Counted from the first letter of the stretch, positions 34,888 through 45,647 are shown. The stretch: DNA of 64,000 nt from Pontibacter oryzae (GCF_003576375.1 NZ_QWGE01000001.1:868001-932000), one strand, 5' to 3'. The notes: generated by a model from the sequence alone, not told the origin. Made by a program: numbers and translations.

Positions 34888-35791
34888 GGTGGGTTTCCTT
34901 TACTTTACGGATGAAAATATCGTTTATACTAGGCACTAACTCCACAAAAGAGTGTACCTCTACACGCTGAATCAGGTAGCGCAGCAAATCGTTCGGGGAA
35001 GCATTGTTCAGGAGTTTCACATTAGCCCTGAAGATGCCATGATTATCATGCTGCTCCAGCACATCAAAATCCGGGGAGGTGATCATAAGTTGGCCATTCC
35101 CGATGATCTGGTAGGTATCCGTTTTATACGCATCTCGGATTTCTTTCACCGGGCCATCCAGCACCTTTTGGGCGTGGTTGATGAGCGCAATATTATCGCA
35201 AAGCTCTTCCACAGACTCCATGCGGTGCGTAGAGAAAATAATAGTGGCACCCTTATCGCGCAGGCTCAAAATCTCATCCTTGATCAGGTTGGCATTGATA
35301 GGGTCAAAGCCAGAGAAAGGTTCATCAAGTATAATCAGGGCAGGCTCGTGCAGCACAGTGGCTATAAACTGCACCTTCTGCTGCATACCTTTCGAGAGGT
35401 CTTCGATGTGCTTGCCAAGCCACTCACGTATCTCGAAACGATCAACCCAGGCTTTGATGCGAGCTGTAGCCTCGCTTTTGCTCAGCCCCTTCAGTTGCGC
35501 CAAATATAACAGCTGCTCACCAACTTTCATTTTCTTGTAGAGGCCACGCTCTTCCGGCAAGTATCCCATCTCCCGTATATGATCTGGCTTTAAGCGCTCA
35601 CCTCTAAAGTATATTTTACCGGTATCAGCGCCTGTTATCTGGGTTATAATCCGGATAAGTGAAGTTTTCCCGGCTCCGTTTGGCCCTAGCAGACCAAATA
35701 TGCAGCCCTGCGGAATCTCAAAGCTCACGTTATCGAGAGCGGTGTGGTTGGCGTAAGTCTTGGTAACGCCTTCTATTTTCAGAATACTCAA
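34880..35791 (-). CDS. ABC transporter ATP-binding protein (NatA-like)
   Basis: This 303-residue ATPase drives the adjacent permease. It has Walker A GPNGAGKT (36-43), the Q-loop region, the signature LSKGMQQKV, Walker B IILDEPFSGFDP and the H-loop IIFSTHRMES. The C-terminal 80 residues form the small DUF4162-like domain common in NatA-type and drug-exporter ATPases. The start is preceded by a clear spacer after the dnaJ terminator, so this gene heads the row ATPase > permease > DUF6624 lipoprotein. Confidence 0.93.
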   Translation of the reverse strand: MSILKIEGVTKTYANHTALDNVSFEIPQGCIFGLLGPNGAGKTSLIRIITQITGADTGKIYFRGERLKPDHIREMGYLPEERGLYKKMKVGEQLLYLAQLKGLSKSEATARIKAWVDRFEIREWLGKHIEDLSKGMQQKVQFIATVLHEPALIILDEPFSGFDPINANLIKDEILSLRDKGATIIFSTHRMESVEELCDNIALINHAQKVLDGPVKEIRDAYKTDTYQIIGNGQLMITSPDFDVLEQHDNHGIFRANVKLLNNASPNDLLRYLIQRVEVHSFVELVPSINDIFIRKVKETHHV

Positions 35792-35960
35792 GGGTGTCTG
35801 GGTTTTGGTTTACTCAAATATAAGTATTCTGAAAGACAGTGCACCCGCCCTTGGAGTTAAATCTACAAAGAGAAGTATAGCATAGATGAAACCCTATTTA
35901 TAGCCGCCAGAGGATTAACAACCTGTTAGTATTAGGTTGAAAGTGACAGAAAGTATAAAG

Positions 35961-36001
35961 AAAAAGCCCGGCCCTCCGTATAAAACGGAAAGCCGGGCTA
36001 A
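35961..36001 (-). terminator. Terminator of the grpE-dnaJ operon
   Basis: AGCCCGGC pairs with GCCGGGCT, with an inner CCTCCG/CGGA stem. On the minus strand the hairpin ends in TTTTTC. It lies 22 nt after the dnaJ stop. Confidence 0.8.
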
Positions 36002-36023
36002 AACTATAGGAAAGGATTGCCTT

Positions 36024-37172
36024 TTACTGGAAGTAATCTTTTACTTTCTCAAAGAAGCCTTTCTCGTTCTTACCGGGGTTCGGTGTAAAGTTGCTTGAGT
36101 AACGCAGGCCTTCCAGCACAGCTTTCTCATCGCTGCTCAACGATTTCGGCGTCCATACATTCACGTGGATCAGCTGATCGCCTTTTCCGTACCCGTTTAT
36201 ATCCTGTATACCTTTGCCACGGAGCCTGAAAATCTCACCGCTCTGCGTGCCCGGCTTAATGTTGATTTTTACTTTGCCAGTGATAGTTGGCACTTCTACC
36301 TCAGCGCCCAGGGCCGCATCTATAAAGCTGATGTATTGCTCATAGATCACGTTGTTGCCTTCGCGCTTCAAGGTTGGGTGCGGCTCTTCCTCAATCTGAA
36401 TCAGCAAGTCGCCTGGCACGCCACCACGTTCCGGCACGTTGCCTTTGCCGCTCATGGATAGCTGCATGCCGTCCATTACGCCGCCTGGCACGTTAATCGC
36501 GATTACCTCTTCCTGCAGCTCTCTACCGCTGCCGTGACAGGTTTCGCAGTTGTTGGTTACAATGCGGCCTTCGCCGTTACAGGTTGGGCAGGTTGCCGTA
36601 GAAACCATCTGCCCCAGCATGGTATTTACCACCTTGCGCACCTGTCCGGAACCCTGACAGGTACCGCAAGTCTGCATATCGGTGCCGTTTTTAGCGCCGT
36701 TGCCCCCACAAGTGTTACAGGCTACATAACGCTTCACCTTTATCTTTTTCTCAACGCCGTTGGCAATCTCCTCCAGGTTAAGCTTTAACTTAATGCGCAG
36801 GTTAGAACCTTTGCGGGTACGGCGCCCACCGCCCGAGCGGCCTCCTCCGAAGAAGCTCTCAAACGGGCTGCCTCCTCCGCCGCCAAATATATCGCCGAAC
36901 TGCGAGAAAATATCATCCATGTTCATGCCACCGCCGCCGAAGCCGCCGTTCATACCCTGATGGCCGAACTGATCGTAGCGCTGGCGTTTTTGCTGGTCGC
37001 TCAGAACTTCGTAGGCCTCTGCAGCCTCTTTAAACTTATCTTCAGCAGTCGGGTCGTCCGGGTTTTTATCCGGGTGGAATTTAATGGCGATTTTGCGGTA
37101 AGCCTTCTTTATCTCCTCCTGCGTGGCGCTTTTGCTTACACCCAAAATCTCATAATAATCTCTCTTAGCCAT
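36024..37172 (-). CDS. dnaJ: Chaperone protein DnaJ
   Basis: DnaJ (Hsp40) hands unfolded proteins to DnaK and stimulates its ATPase. The 382-residue protein is type I: an N-terminal J domain with HPD at residues 33-35, a Gly-rich and Phe-rich linker ([14 protein letters not shown]), four zinc-binding repeats ([32 protein letters not shown]), and two beta-sandwich substrate domains. It is preceded by grpE with a 3-nt gap, as expected for a co-transcribed heat-shock pair. dnaK is not in the window. Confidence 0.97.
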   Translation of the reverse strand: MAKRDYYEILGVSKSATQEEIKKAYRKIAIKFHPDKNPDDPTAEDKFKEAAEAYEVLSDQQKRQRYDQFGHQGMNGGFGGGGMNMDDIFSQFGDIFGGGGGSPFESFFGGGRSGGGRRTRKGSNLRIKLKLNLEEIANGVEKKIKVKRYVACNTCGGNGAKNGTDMQTCGTCQGSGQVRKVVNTMLGQMVSTATCPTCNGEGRIVTNNCETCHGSGRELQEEVIAINVPGGVMDGMQLSMSGKGNVPERGGVPGDLLIQIEEEPHPTLKREGNNVIYEQYISFIDAALGAEVEVPTITGKVKINIKPGTQSGEIFRLRGKGIQDINGYGKGDQLIHVNVWTPKSLSSDEKAVLEGLRYSSNFTPNPGKNEKGFFEKVKDYFQ

Positions 37173-37175
37173 TGC

Positions 37176-37739
37176 TTACGCTCCTATTACAACTTTCGCA
37201 AAACGGATAACCTTTTCATTTAAAGTATATCCTTTTTCAATTACATCAACGATTTTTCCTTTCAGCTCCTCCGACGGGGCAGGTATCTGCGTCACCGCTT
37301 CATGAAGCTCGCTGTCAAAATCGTCGCCGGCCTTTGTTTCCATAGGTTTCAGGCCTTTCTGGTGCGTTACATGCTTTAGCTTATGGAAAACAAGTTCCAA
37401 GCCTTGCAGCATCACATCCAGGTCTTTACTGGTTTCCATCGACTGCCGCGCGCGCTCCATATCATCTAGCACAGGCAGCAATTCTGTCATCACATCCTGC
37501 GAGGCAGTTTTAGCCAGCTCCAGGCGCTCTTTAGCTGTGCGGCGGCGGAAGTTCTCGAACTCAGCCATCAGGCGCACAAACTTATCCTTCATTTCTGCCA
37601 ACTCAATGGCCGTAGTGTCTTCCTGCGTTTCTGCAGTGTTTTCTTCTACTTGGTCTAGCTCCTCTTGGGTAGCTGCATTGGCAGTGTTTTCCTGTAATTC
37701 CTCTTGTTCCTGCTCCTTTTTAATATCTTTATCTGACAT
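37176..37739 (-). CDS. grpE: Nucleotide exchange factor GrpE
   Basis: GrpE swaps ADP for ATP on DnaK. The 187-residue protein starts with an acidic low-complexity region (EQEQEELQENTANAATQEEL), followed by the long dimerising helix (KFVRLMAEFENFRRRTAKER) and the C-terminal beta domain (LHEAVTQIPAPSEELKGKI), which are the hallmark of the family. It stands 3 nt ahead of dnaJ. An AAGACA-type repeat and direct TTGGCA repeats lie upstream; I see no CIRCE or other standard heat-shock operator. Confidence 0.94.
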   Translation of the reverse strand: MSDKDIKKEQEQEELQENTANAATQEELDQVEENTAETQEDTTAIELAEMKDKFVRLMAEFENFRRRTAKERLELAKTASQDVMTELLPVLDDMERARQSMETSKDLDVMLQGLELVFHKLKHVTHQKGLKPMETKAGDDFDSELHEAVTQIPAPSEELKGKIVDVIEKGYTLNEKVIRFAKVVIGA

Positions 37740-37767
37740 ATTGCCTTAAAAAAGTTAGGTTGATTGG

Positions 37768-37793
37768 TCTATTGTGTCTTGTCAATTGTCTTG
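37768..37793. repeat. AAGACA-type repeat tract upstream of grpE
   Basis: The spacer has GTCTATTGTGTCTTGTCAAT, followed by TGTCTTG; in reverse complement these are AAGACA/AAGACACAA units, the same family as at 4634-4666 next to recN. Confidence 0.45.
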
Positions 37794-37903
37794 CCAAACC
37801 GCTGTTTGTGCCAAGATGGCATTATTACATTGCTGAATAGTTAAATTGTTGATTGTTGTTTTCTTATAGATAGAACTATTTAGCAATTGCACTGAAGGCG
37901 CTC

Positions 37904-37946
37904 AAAAAAAATCGGTAGAAAGCTGTGCAGCCTCTACCGATCTCTG
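37904..37946 (-). terminator. Terminator of the hpt-adk-obgE row
   Basis: ATCGGTAGA pairs with TCTACCGAT over a 13-nt loop; on the minus strand it is followed by a run of eight T. It lies 30 nt after the obgE stop. Confidence 0.85.
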
Positions 37947-37971
37947 TTTTATACGTTAGCCGGGCTGTGCC

Positions 37972-38964
37972 TTAACTGTTAAGCGCCTCCCAGATCATGT
38001 CTTTTAGTGGGGTAATATTTTTTCCGGTTACGCTGGAAATAAACACTGCCGGTAAACCTTCTGGCAACGTGGCGCGCATTTCCTGCTCCAATTCCTCATC
38101 CAGCATATCGGACTTGGTAATGGCCAGCACACGCTTTTTATCCAATAGCTCCGGGTTAAAGGTCTTCAGCTCGTTTAGCAACACCTGGTACTCCTCGGCG
38201 ATATCTGCACTCTCACAGGAAACCATAAATAAGAGCATGGAGTTCCGTTCGATGTGTCTTAAGAAGCGAAGACCCAAGCCTTTACCTTCCGAGGCGCCCT
38301 CAATAATACCCGGAATATCAGCCATCACAAACGATTTATAATCGCGGTAGGCCACTACCCCCAGGTTAGGCTCCAGGGTTGTAAATGCGTAATTGGCAAT
38401 CTTAGGTTTCGCCGCTGACACAACCGATAGCAACGTAGATTTACCCGCATTTGGGAAACCTACTAAACCAACATCGGCTAGTAGTTTGAGTTCCAGCACC
38501 ACCCATTCCTCAATGCCGGGTTCGCCGGGCTGGGCATAGCGTGGGGTCTGGTTAGTAGGAGATTTGAAGTGTGCATTACCCAGGCCGCCTCTGCCGCCCG
38601 GTGTAAGTATGATTTCCTGCCCGTCTTCGGTGATCTCGCACATCAATTCACCGGTCTCCACGTTTCTGGCGATGGTTCCCAGCGGCACTTCCAGCACTTC
38701 ATCTTGGCCTTGTGCCCCAAACGAGTGGTTAGGCCCACCGTTATGGCCGTTTTCGGCGATGATGTGCTTGCGGTACTGCAAGTGCAGCAATGTCCAGAGT
38801 TGGGAATTGCCGCGAAGTATGATGTGCCCCCCCCGGCCGCCGTCGCCCCCATCAGGGCCGCCTTTAGCCGTAGTCTTATCGCGGTGCAAGTGCGCTGAGC
38901 CACCTCCACCATGCCCGGAACGGGAGCAAATTTTAACGTAATCTATAAAGTTGCTTGATGCCAA
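37972..38964 (-). CDS. obgE: GTPase ObgE/CgtA
   Basis: ObgE is a GTPase that binds the 50S ribosomal subunit and links growth to ribosome maturation. The 330-residue protein has the glycine-rich Obg fold ([33 protein letters not shown]) and the GTPase motifs GFPNAGKST (G1), [12 protein letters not shown] (G3) and TKSD (G4). It lacks the C-terminal extension of some Firmicutes forms. It lies 20 nt after adk on the same strand. Confidence 0.96.
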   Translation of the reverse strand: MASSNFIDYVKICSRSGHGGGGSAHLHRDKTTAKGGPDGGDGGRGGHIILRGNSQLWTLLHLQYRKHIIAENGHNGGPNHSFGAQGQDEVLEVPLGTIARNVETGELMCEITEDGQEIILTPGGRGGLGNAHFKSPTNQTPRYAQPGEPGIEEWVVLELKLLADVGLVGFPNAGKSTLLSVVSAAKPKIANYAFTTLEPNLGVVAYRDYKSFVMADIPGIIEGASEGKGLGLRFLRHIERNSMLLFMVSCESADIAEEYQVLLNELKTFNPELLDKKRVLAITKSDMLDEELEQEMRATLPEGLPAVFISSVTGKNITPLKDMIWEALNS

Positions 38965-38984
38965 ACCTTGTTAAGCTTAAATGC

Positions 38985-39581
38985 TTATTTTTTCTCTTTC
39001 TGCTTTTCTTTCACTGCATCAATCTGCTGGCATAGTGCCTTAAAGATATCTTCTATCTCGCCGATGCCATCCACTGCGCAAAACTTACCCTGGCCGGCAT
39101 AATAGTCTGCCACAGGTGCTGTTTTGGAGTTATATTCCTGCACGCGTTTGCGAATCAGTGTTTCGTTCTGATCATCTGGGCGACCTGATGTTTGGCCGCG
39201 CAGCAACAAACGCTTCGTAAGCTCCTCATCATCTACGCGCAGCGCAATCATGCAAGAGATTTCTGTTTCGTTATCCTGCAACAGTTTGTCCAGGCCTTGC
39301 GCTTGCGGCACAGTGCGCGGAAAACCATCGAAGATGAAGCCCGGTGCATGGCGGTGCTCCTTCACTTTGTTTTCAATCATACCGATTACCACTTCATCGG
39401 GTACCAGCAGACCGCTATCCATCAGCTTTTTCGCTTCCAGACCAAGGGCTGTGCCTGCAGCAATCTCTGAACGCAGCAGGTCACCGGTAGAAAGGTGAAT
39501 CAGGTTGTATTTATCAATCAGATTTTGACTTTGGGTACCTTTTCCAGCACCTGGAGGGCCAAACAAAACGATGTTGAGCAT
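38985..39581 (-). CDS. adk: Adenylate kinase
   Basis: Adk interconverts AMP plus ATP with two ADP. The 198-residue protein starts MLNIVLFGPPGAGKGTQ, with the P-loop at residues 8-16, the AMP-binding STGDLLR and GFPRTVPQAQG, and the LID region that, as in many Bacteroidota, has no zinc cysteines. I chose the ATG at 39581; an upstream in-frame ATG at 39668 would put a 29-residue hydrophobic extension in front of the P-loop. It is in a row with hpt upstream and obgE downstream. Confidence 0.95.
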   Translation of the reverse strand: MLNIVLFGPPGAGKGTQSQNLIDKYNLIHLSTGDLLRSEIAAGTALGLEAKKLMDSGLLVPDEVVIGMIENKVKEHRHAPGFIFDGFPRTVPQAQGLDKLLQDNETEISCMIALRVDDEELTKRLLLRGQTSGRPDDQNETLIRKRVQEYNSKTAPVADYYAGQGKFCAVDGIGEIEDIFKALCQQIDAVKEKQKEKK

Positions 39582-39709
39582 ATCTTCTAGCTTAATGTAA
39601 AAAGCAAATATAAGTATAAATACGAAGTACTTTTTGATTATTTGAGGTATAGGCCACGCTGCTAGCATTTGGGCCTTAGATGCCTGCTAACGCTACTATT
39701 ACCCCAAGG

Positions 39710-40252
39710 TTACGACACGATGGAGTAAACATCGCGCAGGTTTCTACCCAAGCCATTATAGTCTAAACCATAGCCCACCACAAAATCATTCGGGATGCTG
39801 CGGGCCACATATTTGATCTTCATATCATGCTGCAGGCAGTCGGGCTTCATCAGTAGTGTGGCTACTTCCACAGAGGCCGGGCTTTTCTCTTTTAGCTGCT
39901 GCAACAGGCCGTGCACGGTGTGGCCGGTATCCACAATATCCTCCAGAATAACCACGTGGCGGCCAAAGATATCTTCGGTCAGCCCTAGAATTTCCTTTAC
40001 CTTACCCGTGCTGTGCATATCCTGATAGCTTGATAAACGGATAAAGGAAACCTCGCAAGGGATGGAAACACGCTTCAGTAGATCAGATACAAACATGAAA
40101 GAGCCGTTTAATACCGCCAGAAACAGTGGCTGCTTGTCAGCATAGTCCTTGTCTATCTGCTCGGCAAGCATGGTAATGCGAGCGATTATCTCTTCTTCGA
40201 AAATATAGGTGCTAAACTCACTGTCGTGAATCTGAATGGTACGCGGTTCCAT
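39710..40252 (-). CDS. hpt: Hypoxanthine phosphoribosyltransferase
   Basis: Hpt salvages hypoxanthine (and often guanine) using PRPP to make IMP or GMP. The 180-residue protein has the PRPP-binding motif VVILEDIVDTGHT, the typical loop with LNGSFMFVSDLL, and the base-binding KPDCLQHDMKIKYVAR, all in the expected order. It is the first gene of a purine and growth row, hpt > adk > obgE, with about 130 nt to adk. The spacer before adk contains no other gene. Confidence 0.93.
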   Translation of the reverse strand: MEPRTIQIHDSEFSTYIFEEEIIARITMLAEQIDKDYADKQPLFLAVLNGSFMFVSDLLKRVSIPCEVSFIRLSSYQDMHSTGKVKEILGLTEDIFGRHVVILEDIVDTGHTVHGLLQQLKEKSPASVEVATLLMKPDCLQHDMKIKYVARSIPNDFVVGYGLDYNGLGRNLRDVYSIVS

Positions 40253-40291
40253 ATTGTAATTGTTTAATACTTGTACAAAGGTAAGTATAAA

Positions 40292-40326
40292 ATAAAAAAT
40301 AAGCCCAACACAAAGGCTGGGCTTAT
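40292..40326 (-). terminator. Terminator of the membrane pyrophosphatase gene
   Basis: ATAAGCCCA pairs with TGGGCTTAT across a 10-nt loop. On the minus strand it is followed by TTTTTTATTTTA. It lies 23 nt after the stop at 40349. Confidence 0.8.
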
Positions 40327-40348
40327 ACTTTTATAGCAACAAAGCTTA

Positions 40349-42610
40349 TTACTCAGCAGGTATACCACTAATTCTAAAGGTGTTATGCGGTTTTGCGCTT
40401 ATACTTGCGGTGGCAGGCGCGGTGTTGGCTTCGTTCAGGTTGATCGGCTCCAATTCGATTGGCGGCTCCGGTATGGCCGGCTCGCGCTCAAAGCCAATGT
40501 GCGGGGCAATAACCAGTGAAACGATGGACATGAGCTTGATCAGGATGTTCATACTTGGCCCTGAGGTATCCTTGAAAGGGTCGCCTACTGTGTCGCCGGT
40601 AACGGATGCCTTATGCGGGTCTGAGCCCTTATACTCCATCTTTCCGTTGATCTCTACACCTTTCTCGAATGATTTCTTGGCATTATCCCAGGCACCGCCG
40701 GCGTTAGACTGGAACATGGCCATCAACACACCCGATACGGTTACGCCGGCCAGCAAGCCGCCAAGGATTTCCGGCGAGGAAGTATCCGGGAACACCCCTC
40801 TGAACCCAAACCCGACGATCAGCGGCACAATCAGGGCAATGGCACCAGGCAACATCATCTCACGGATAGCCGCTTGTGTAGAAATGGCTACGCACTTCTC
40901 ATACTCCGGTTGGCCGGTGCCCTCCATAATGCCCGGGATTTCGCGGAACTGCCTGCGCACCTCATGCACCATCGCCATCGCCGCCCGGCCCACCGCAGAG
41001 ATAGCCAGCGCTGAGAAGATAAACGGAATCATGGCTCCTATAAACAGGCCTGCCAATACCGGCGCTTTGTAAAGGTCAATGCTATCGATGCCTGCAATGC
41101 CCACAAAAGCCGCGAAAAGCGCTAAGGAGGTAAGTGCCGCTGAGGCAATGGCAAAGCCTTTTCCAGTTGCCGCCGTGGTGTTACCTACTGCATCCAGGAT
41201 ATCGGTACGTCCGCGCACTTCTTTAGGAAGCTCACTCATTTCGGCGATACCGCCGGCATTATCGGCAATAGGCCCGAAGGCATCAATAGCCAACTGCATG
41301 GCGGTGGTAGCCATCATGCCGGCTGCGGCAATCGCCACGCCATACAAACCAGCAGAAGCATAGGAAAGCACGATACCCGCTGCCAAAACTATAATCGGCA
41401 AAACAGTAGAGTGCATACCTACCGCTAAACCAGCGATGATATTGGTGGCATGGCCCGTTGAGGATTGCTGCACAATGGAGTTAACCGGCTTTTTACCCAT
41501 GGCAGTGTAATACTCCGTGATGATACTCATTAGGGTCCCCACCACCAGACCCACCAACACGGCCATAAACACGCCGGTTGGCGTAAACTCGAAATTACGC
41601 AGGTTCAGGTTATCGGGCAGTAGCCAGAAAATGACAAAGTATGCCGCTATCGCGGTAAGTATAACCGAGATCCAGTTGCCGCGGTTCAGGGCTGCCTGCA
41701 CGTCGCCGCCTTCTTTTACACGCACAAAAAGCATCCCCATAAAGGAGAACACAATGCCCAAACCGGCAATGAGCATCGGAAGTATGATCGGGGAAAGGCC
41801 TCCAAAATTATCTGTGGCCACCACTTCGCGGCCCAGCACCATGGTTGCCAGAATTGTGGCTACATAAGAGCCGAAAAGGTCAGCGCCCATACCAGCCACG
41901 TCGCCTACGTTATCGCCCACGTTATCGGCAATGGTAGCTGGGTTACGTGGGTCATCTTCCGGGATACCGGCTTCTACCTTGCCCACCAGGTCGGCGCCCA
42001 CGTCGGCCGCTTTGGTATAGATACCGCCACCCACACGGGCAAACAAGGCTATACTTTCAGCACCCAGCGAGAAGCCAGTTAGTACCTCCAGGGCAATCTC
42101 CATCTGCACGCCATGTACATCGGCACCCTGGCTCTGCACAAAAATGTAATAGAAAAGTATGAACAGAGAACCCAGGCCCAGCACGGCCAAGCCGGCCACT
42201 CCCATACCCATTACGGAGCCGCCTGCAAAGGAAACTGCCAATGCCCGGGACAAGCTGCTGCGCGCAGCCTCTGCGGTACGCACATTAGCCTTGGTAGCAA
42301 TCCGCATTCCTATAAAACCTGCCAGCGCCGAGAAAAAAGCGCCGATCAGAAAGGCACCAACAATCAAGGGGTGAGACTTTTCGCCGGTATACCCTAAGTA
42401 AGCTAGAAAAATAGATGCGATGACGGCAAAATAAGCCAGCACTTTATACTCAGCTTTCAGAAAGGCCATTGCGCCCTCTGCAATATGGCGCGCAATAGTG
42501 CTCATGCGTTCGTTGCCGCTTGGCTGCTTTGTTACCCAAGCCGATCTTATAGCTGTGTAAATCAAAGCGACCACTCCAAAAGCAGGAATTGTGTAAAGAA
42601 TAGGTTCCAT
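40349..42610 (-). CDS. hppA: Membrane-bound ion-translocating pyrophosphatase
   Basis: This 753-residue, 15- or 16-helix membrane protein couples pyrophosphate hydrolysis to pumping of Na+ or H+. The catalytic core motifs are complete: [40 protein letters not shown] and [16 protein letters not shown]. An Ala at the position equivalent to 460 (GNTTAA) is the mark of the K+-dependent group. The C-terminal tail beyond the last helix (about 45 residues) is Pro/Ile-rich and looks like an extension absent from most family members. The gene stands alone with its own terminator. Confidence 0.94.
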   Translation of the reverse strand: MEPILYTIPAFGVVALIYTAIRSAWVTKQPSGNERMSTIARHIAEGAMAFLKAEYKVLAYFAVIASIFLAYLGYTGEKSHPLIVGAFLIGAFFSALAGFIGMRIATKANVRTAEAARSSLSRALAVSFAGGSVMGMGVAGLAVLGLGSLFILFYYIFVQSQGADVHGVQMEIALEVLTGFSLGAESIALFARVGGGIYTKAADVGADLVGKVEAGIPEDDPRNPATIADNVGDNVGDVAGMGADLFGSYVATILATMVLGREVVATDNFGGLSPIILPMLIAGLGIVFSFMGMLFVRVKEGGDVQAALNRGNWISVILTAIAAYFVIFWLLPDNLNLRNFEFTPTGVFMAVLVGLVVGTLMSIITEYYTAMGKKPVNSIVQQSSTGHATNIIAGLAVGMHSTVLPIIVLAAGIVLSYASAGLYGVAIAAAGMMATTAMQLAIDAFGPIADNAGGIAEMSELPKEVRGRTDILDAVGNTTAATGKGFAIASAALTSLALFAAFVGIAGIDSIDLYKAPVLAGLFIGAMIPFIFSALAISAVGRAAMAMVHEVRRQFREIPGIMEGTGQPEYEKCVAISTQAAIREMMLPGAIALIVPLIVGFGFRGVFPDTSSPEILGGLLAGVTVSGVLMAMFQSNAGGAWDNAKKSFEKGVEINGKMEYKGSDPHKASVTGDTVGDPFKDTSGPSMNILIKLMSIVSLVIAPHIGFEREPAIPEPPIELEPINLNEANTAPATASISAKPHNTFRISGIPAE

Positions 42611-42811
42611 TCAGTAGGGTTAAAGGTTAGAGGGATATTCGAATATAGCTATTAAAGAACGGAGATAATTTAGACTTTTCCAAATGTTCCACGTGCTTTC
42701 AAATTACACCTTATACACACTATGCCATTAGCTGCTAACGAGTTGCAACACTAAATCAAAAATGAGTGATTCTACAGCTCTTAAGGCAACTTTTACAGGT
42801 TTCACAGCAAT

Positions 42812-42848
42812 AAAAAAGGCCGGCTCTGCTTTAGAACCGACCTCTTTT
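42812..42848 (-). terminator. Terminator of the small lipoprotein gene
   Basis: An imperfect stem pairs AAAAGGCCGGCTCT with AGAACCGACCTCTTTT around CTTT. On the minus strand it ends in a T-run. It lies 27 nt after the stop at 42875. Confidence 0.65.
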
Positions 42849-42874
42849 CTAATCGTATTAAATGTCTTTATTGC

Positions 42875-43315
42875 TTAAAAATAGGCGTCCGTCAGTGTGA
42901 GTGTATACTTGGCTTTGTAGTTGCCCAGGCGCTCATACTTCCAGCGGCTGGCACTGCTGAGGTTATATATCGCGGGCCTTCCATTGCTTTTGGCGGTAAC
43001 TTTAAAAGCCTGCAGTTCCTGGTTGTTCTTTTCGATGTCCCATACGTGTTCATCATCATTGCCGGAGCTAACCCATACTTCAGCAGATCCGTCAGGAGCT
43101 AACGTATAATAGCTTTTGCCATCGCCAATCACTATGGCAACGCTATTCCTGTTTATCTCTGTCACCAGTTCTACTGTCGTGGCTGTATTATTCTCAACAA
43201 TGTAAGTATACTGAGGCTCTTTGTTAAAGGCCTTATCAAATAAATGCTCGCAAGACGAGAGCACGAAAAGTAAGCCTAGCAGCAAGGCACCAGGCGGCAT
43301 AAGTTTTGTTTTCAT
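42875..43315 (-). CDS. Small lipoprotein of unknown function
   Basis: This 146-residue lipoprotein starts with a signal peptide and lipobox LLFVLSSC. I do not recognise the mature part. It is polar and beta-rich, with repeated aromatic and charged residues (YTYIVENNTATTVELVTE, AEVWVSSGNDDEHVWDIEKN). The C-terminal half ends KYTLTLTDAYF, which could be a beta-sandwich edge. I chose the ATG at 43315; the in-frame ATG at 43330 is five codons further up. It stands alone between the pyrophosphatase and the M42 peptidase genes. Confidence 0.65.
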   Translation of the reverse strand: MKTKLMPPGALLLGLLFVLSSCEHLFDKAFNKEPQYTYIVENNTATTVELVTEINRNSVAIVIGDGKSYYTLAPDGSAEVWVSSGNDDEHVWDIEKNNQELQAFKVTAKSNGRPAIYNLSSASRWKYERLGNYKAKYTLTLTDAYF

Positions 43316-43352
43316 AGTATAGTGTATCAATCTCCTAATATAAAGAAAAATA

Positions 43353-44267
43353 CTATAACCTCTCCATCAGTACCTTATAAAGCGCTACCATACTTTCTAT
43401 GTCTTTTTTGTGAACAATCTCGTTGGGCGTATGCACATTGTCTTCGGGGGCCCCGACAAAGCACCAATCCCAAGGGTAGGCACTATGCTGTAGCTCTTTC
43501 GCGTCACTGCCGCCCGAGCCCTCTACTTCCAGCTGGTGCGGAATACCGGCTTCTCTGGCGATGGCAATAATGCGCTGCACATAAGCCCGCCGCGGAATCA
43601 GGCTGTCGCGCAAAGAGATTACCACGCCTTGGCCCGCCTGCACGCCCTCAGTTATCCAAGTTATATCAGAAATGATGCCTTGCTTTACGCCGTAATGCTC
43701 ATAAATATATTTGGCCAGATACGCTACAGAGCCGCCGCCGTGCTCTTCCCAGCAGCTAAAGGCGATAATTCCGTTCTCCAGCGTTTCTGCTACCTGCAAG
43801 GCGCTCCATACACCAAGGCGGTTGTCGAGGTAGCAGCTCTGCACGGTTTCCTCGGTTTCCCGGAAGTCACATTTAAAAACCAGTTCTGTGCCTCTTTCTA
43901 TCTCACGCTCATATTCATAAGTTAGTTCGTGTGTTTCTTCGTCATACTTCAGGGTGCACTCAATTTTGCCCTGGCTGTCTTCGCCTACCAGAACATAGCC
44001 TGTTTCTACATCCGGGCCACCAATGCGCACCAACTGGTTGCCGTACCTAACCGTAAACCCAATAGAATCCAAATGAGCAAAAATTGCACTTTTAGGTTTC
44101 CCAAAAACTAACAGAATACAATCCTGAAACTCGGCTCCGTACAATACTTCAGGCTGGTGTTTCCAAGCCCCTTTACTGGCCTCAATGTATTCTATAAGAA
44201 ATTCTGATAGTTTTTGTTCATTACCAGACGGTGCATGTATTTTGCACAGCTTTTCGAGAAATTTCAT
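43353..44267 (-). CDS. M42 family zinc aminopeptidase-like protein
   Basis: The 304-residue cytoplasmic protein has the metal ligands of M42 peptidases: His65 and Asp67 in FAHLDSIG, Asp148 in CYLDNRLG, the catalytic Glu in [10 protein letters not shown] (E174/E175), Asp201 in IISDITW and His279 in [10 protein letters not shown]42 enzymes (FrvX/TET-like) trim N-terminal residues from peptides. The spacing and HTPNE ending are standard; the protein is a little shorter than typical members (about 340-360). The gene is transcribed away from the TPR gene. Confidence 0.88.
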   Translation of the reverse strand: MKFLEKLCKIHAPSGNEQKLSEFLIEYIEASKGAWKHQPEVLYGAEFQDCILLVFGKPKSAIFAHLDSIGFTVRYGNQLVRIGGPDVETGYVLVGEDSQGKIECTLKYDEETHELTYEYEREIERGTELVFKCDFRETEETVQSCYLDNRLGVWSALQVAETLENGIIAFSCWEEHGGGSVAYLAKYIYEHYGVKQGIISDITWITEGVQAGQGVVISLRDSLIPRRAYVQRIIAIAREAGIPHQLEVEGSGGSDAKELQHSAYPWDWCFVGAPEDNVHTPNEIVHKKDIESMVALYKVLMERL

Positions 44268-44290
44268 AATTTTTTTATTTTTACGGAATT

Positions 44291-44298
44291 CAAATTTA
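44291..44298 (-). promoter_or_regulatory. Possible -7 element of the M42 gene
   Basis: On the minus strand TAAATTTG matches TAnnTTTG and lies 23 nt before the ATG at 44267. No good -33 element is visible, so this is tentative. Confidence 0.35.
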
Positions 44299-44377
44299 AT
44301 AGAATTGTTGTACTTTTATAATTGAGATAGTTGCAAATGCCACAAGTATCTTCAAACCACTAATTTTTAGGTTATAC

Positions 44378-45625
44378 ATGAAGAAGTTTCTTACAGCCCT
44401 CTTCACGCTTTTTTTCCCACTGTTAGCTGTAGCACAACAGCCACTTGTGCCTTCAGATACTACAGCCATGCGCCAGGTTACCTTTGATGAGATTGAGGTG
44501 TTGCCAACGGCTACAAAAGTGAAAGGTATGCTGCTCCTGAACAGGGATGTGCAGTATGAGCTTGAGGGTGCCGTAGACAACATGTATAACTTTAAGTATG
44601 AGCGCGCCGAGAAGCAGTTTAAATCCTTGCGACGCCGCTACCCTGAGCACCCGCTCCCATACTTCCTGATGGGCCTGAGCCAGTGGTGGAAGATTGTTCC
44701 TACCAACATCCAGACGCTAAAGTACGATGATGCCTTTTTTGCTTATATGGATACCACTATCCAGAAAGCCGAAGCCATGTATGATGAGGATGACCGTAAT
44801 GTAGAGGCAGCGTTTTTCCTGGCCGCCTCTTATGGGTTTACGGCCCGCCTGCACTCCGAGCGCAGTAACTGGCGTAAAGCAACTGTAGCCAGCAAACGCT
44901 CTCTGGATTTTATGGAGAAAGCCAAGGCTGGCAATGGCCTCAGCCCTGAGTTTCTTTTCGGTGAGGCGCTTTTTAACTATTATTCTGTTTGGATTCCTGA
45001 AAATTACCCGATGCTTCGCCCCGTACTTGTTTTTTTCCCCAACGGAGACAAGCGCCTGGGCCTAAAGCAGCTGGAGTATGTAGCAAACAGCGGGTTTTAT
45101 ACGGGTACCGAGTCTAAGTTCTTCCTGATGAAAATTCTTGCCAACGAAGAAAAGAACATGAGCGAAGCCTTGAAGGTATCAGAAGAGTTAGCGCTTAAAT
45201 ATCCAGACAATGCATATTTTGCACGTTTTTACGCGCGGTTGCTTTTTGTGCAAGGCCACTTCTCAAAGGCCGAGCGCGTGTCTTTAGGCATCCTAAATAA
45301 GATTGAGCAACACATGCCTGGTTACGAACCCGTTAGCGGCCGATATGCTTCTTATATTCTTGCTTATATTAATCAGCATAAGTACCGCGATTTTGAGAAG
45401 GCCAAAGAATACTACCAAAGCGCCATTACGTTTGCCGAGATGTCTGGTGCGCGCGATTCAGGGTATTTCCTGAATTCATACCTAAATTTGGCGCGTATCG
45501 CGAAACAGCAACAAGATAGAGCTGCTGCAAAAAAATATTATGCTATTGTATACAAAGCCAGTGACAAGAAATCATCTACCTACGAGGAAGCAAAAAGCTA
45601 CTTGAAATCAAACCGTAAAAGCTAA
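44378..45625 (+). CDS. Secreted tetratricopeptide repeat protein
   Basis: The 415-residue protein has a signal peptide (about residues 1-19, ending AVAQQ) and a series of TPR-type helical pairs: YNFKYERAEKQFKSLRRRYP, MSEALKVSEELALKYPDN, and FEKAKEYYQSAITFAEMSG. Such proteins act as scaffolds in the periplasm or outer membrane. No enzymatic motif is visible. It is a single-gene unit on the plus strand followed by a strong bidirectional terminator. Confidence 0.85.
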   Translation: MKKFLTALFTLFFPLLAVAQQPLVPSDTTAMRQVTFDEIEVLPTATKVKGMLLLNRDVQYELEGAVDNMYNFKYERAEKQFKSLRRRYPEHPLPYFLMGLSQWWKIVPTNIQTLKYDDAFFAYMDTTIQKAEAMYDEDDRNVEAAFFLAASYGFTARLHSERSNWRKATVASKRSLDFMEKAKAGNGLSPEFLFGEALFNYYSVWIPENYPMLRPVLVFFPNGDKRLGLKQLEYVANSGFYTGTESKFFLMKILANEEKNMSEALKVSEELALKYPDNAYFARFYARLLFVQGHFSKAERVSLGILNKIEQHMPGYEPVSGRYASYILAYINQHKYRDFEKAKEYYQSAITFAEMSGARDSGYFLNSYLNLARIAKQQQDRAAAKKYYAIVYKASDKKSSTYEEAKSYLKSNRKS

Positions 45626-45647
45626 ACCTCTACAAGGGTATCTATTA

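Noticed and set aside
37740-37860. CIRCE-like heat-shock operator upstream of grpE
   Set aside because: I see only direct TTGGCA repeats, not the inverted repeat with 9-nt spacer that CIRCE requires.
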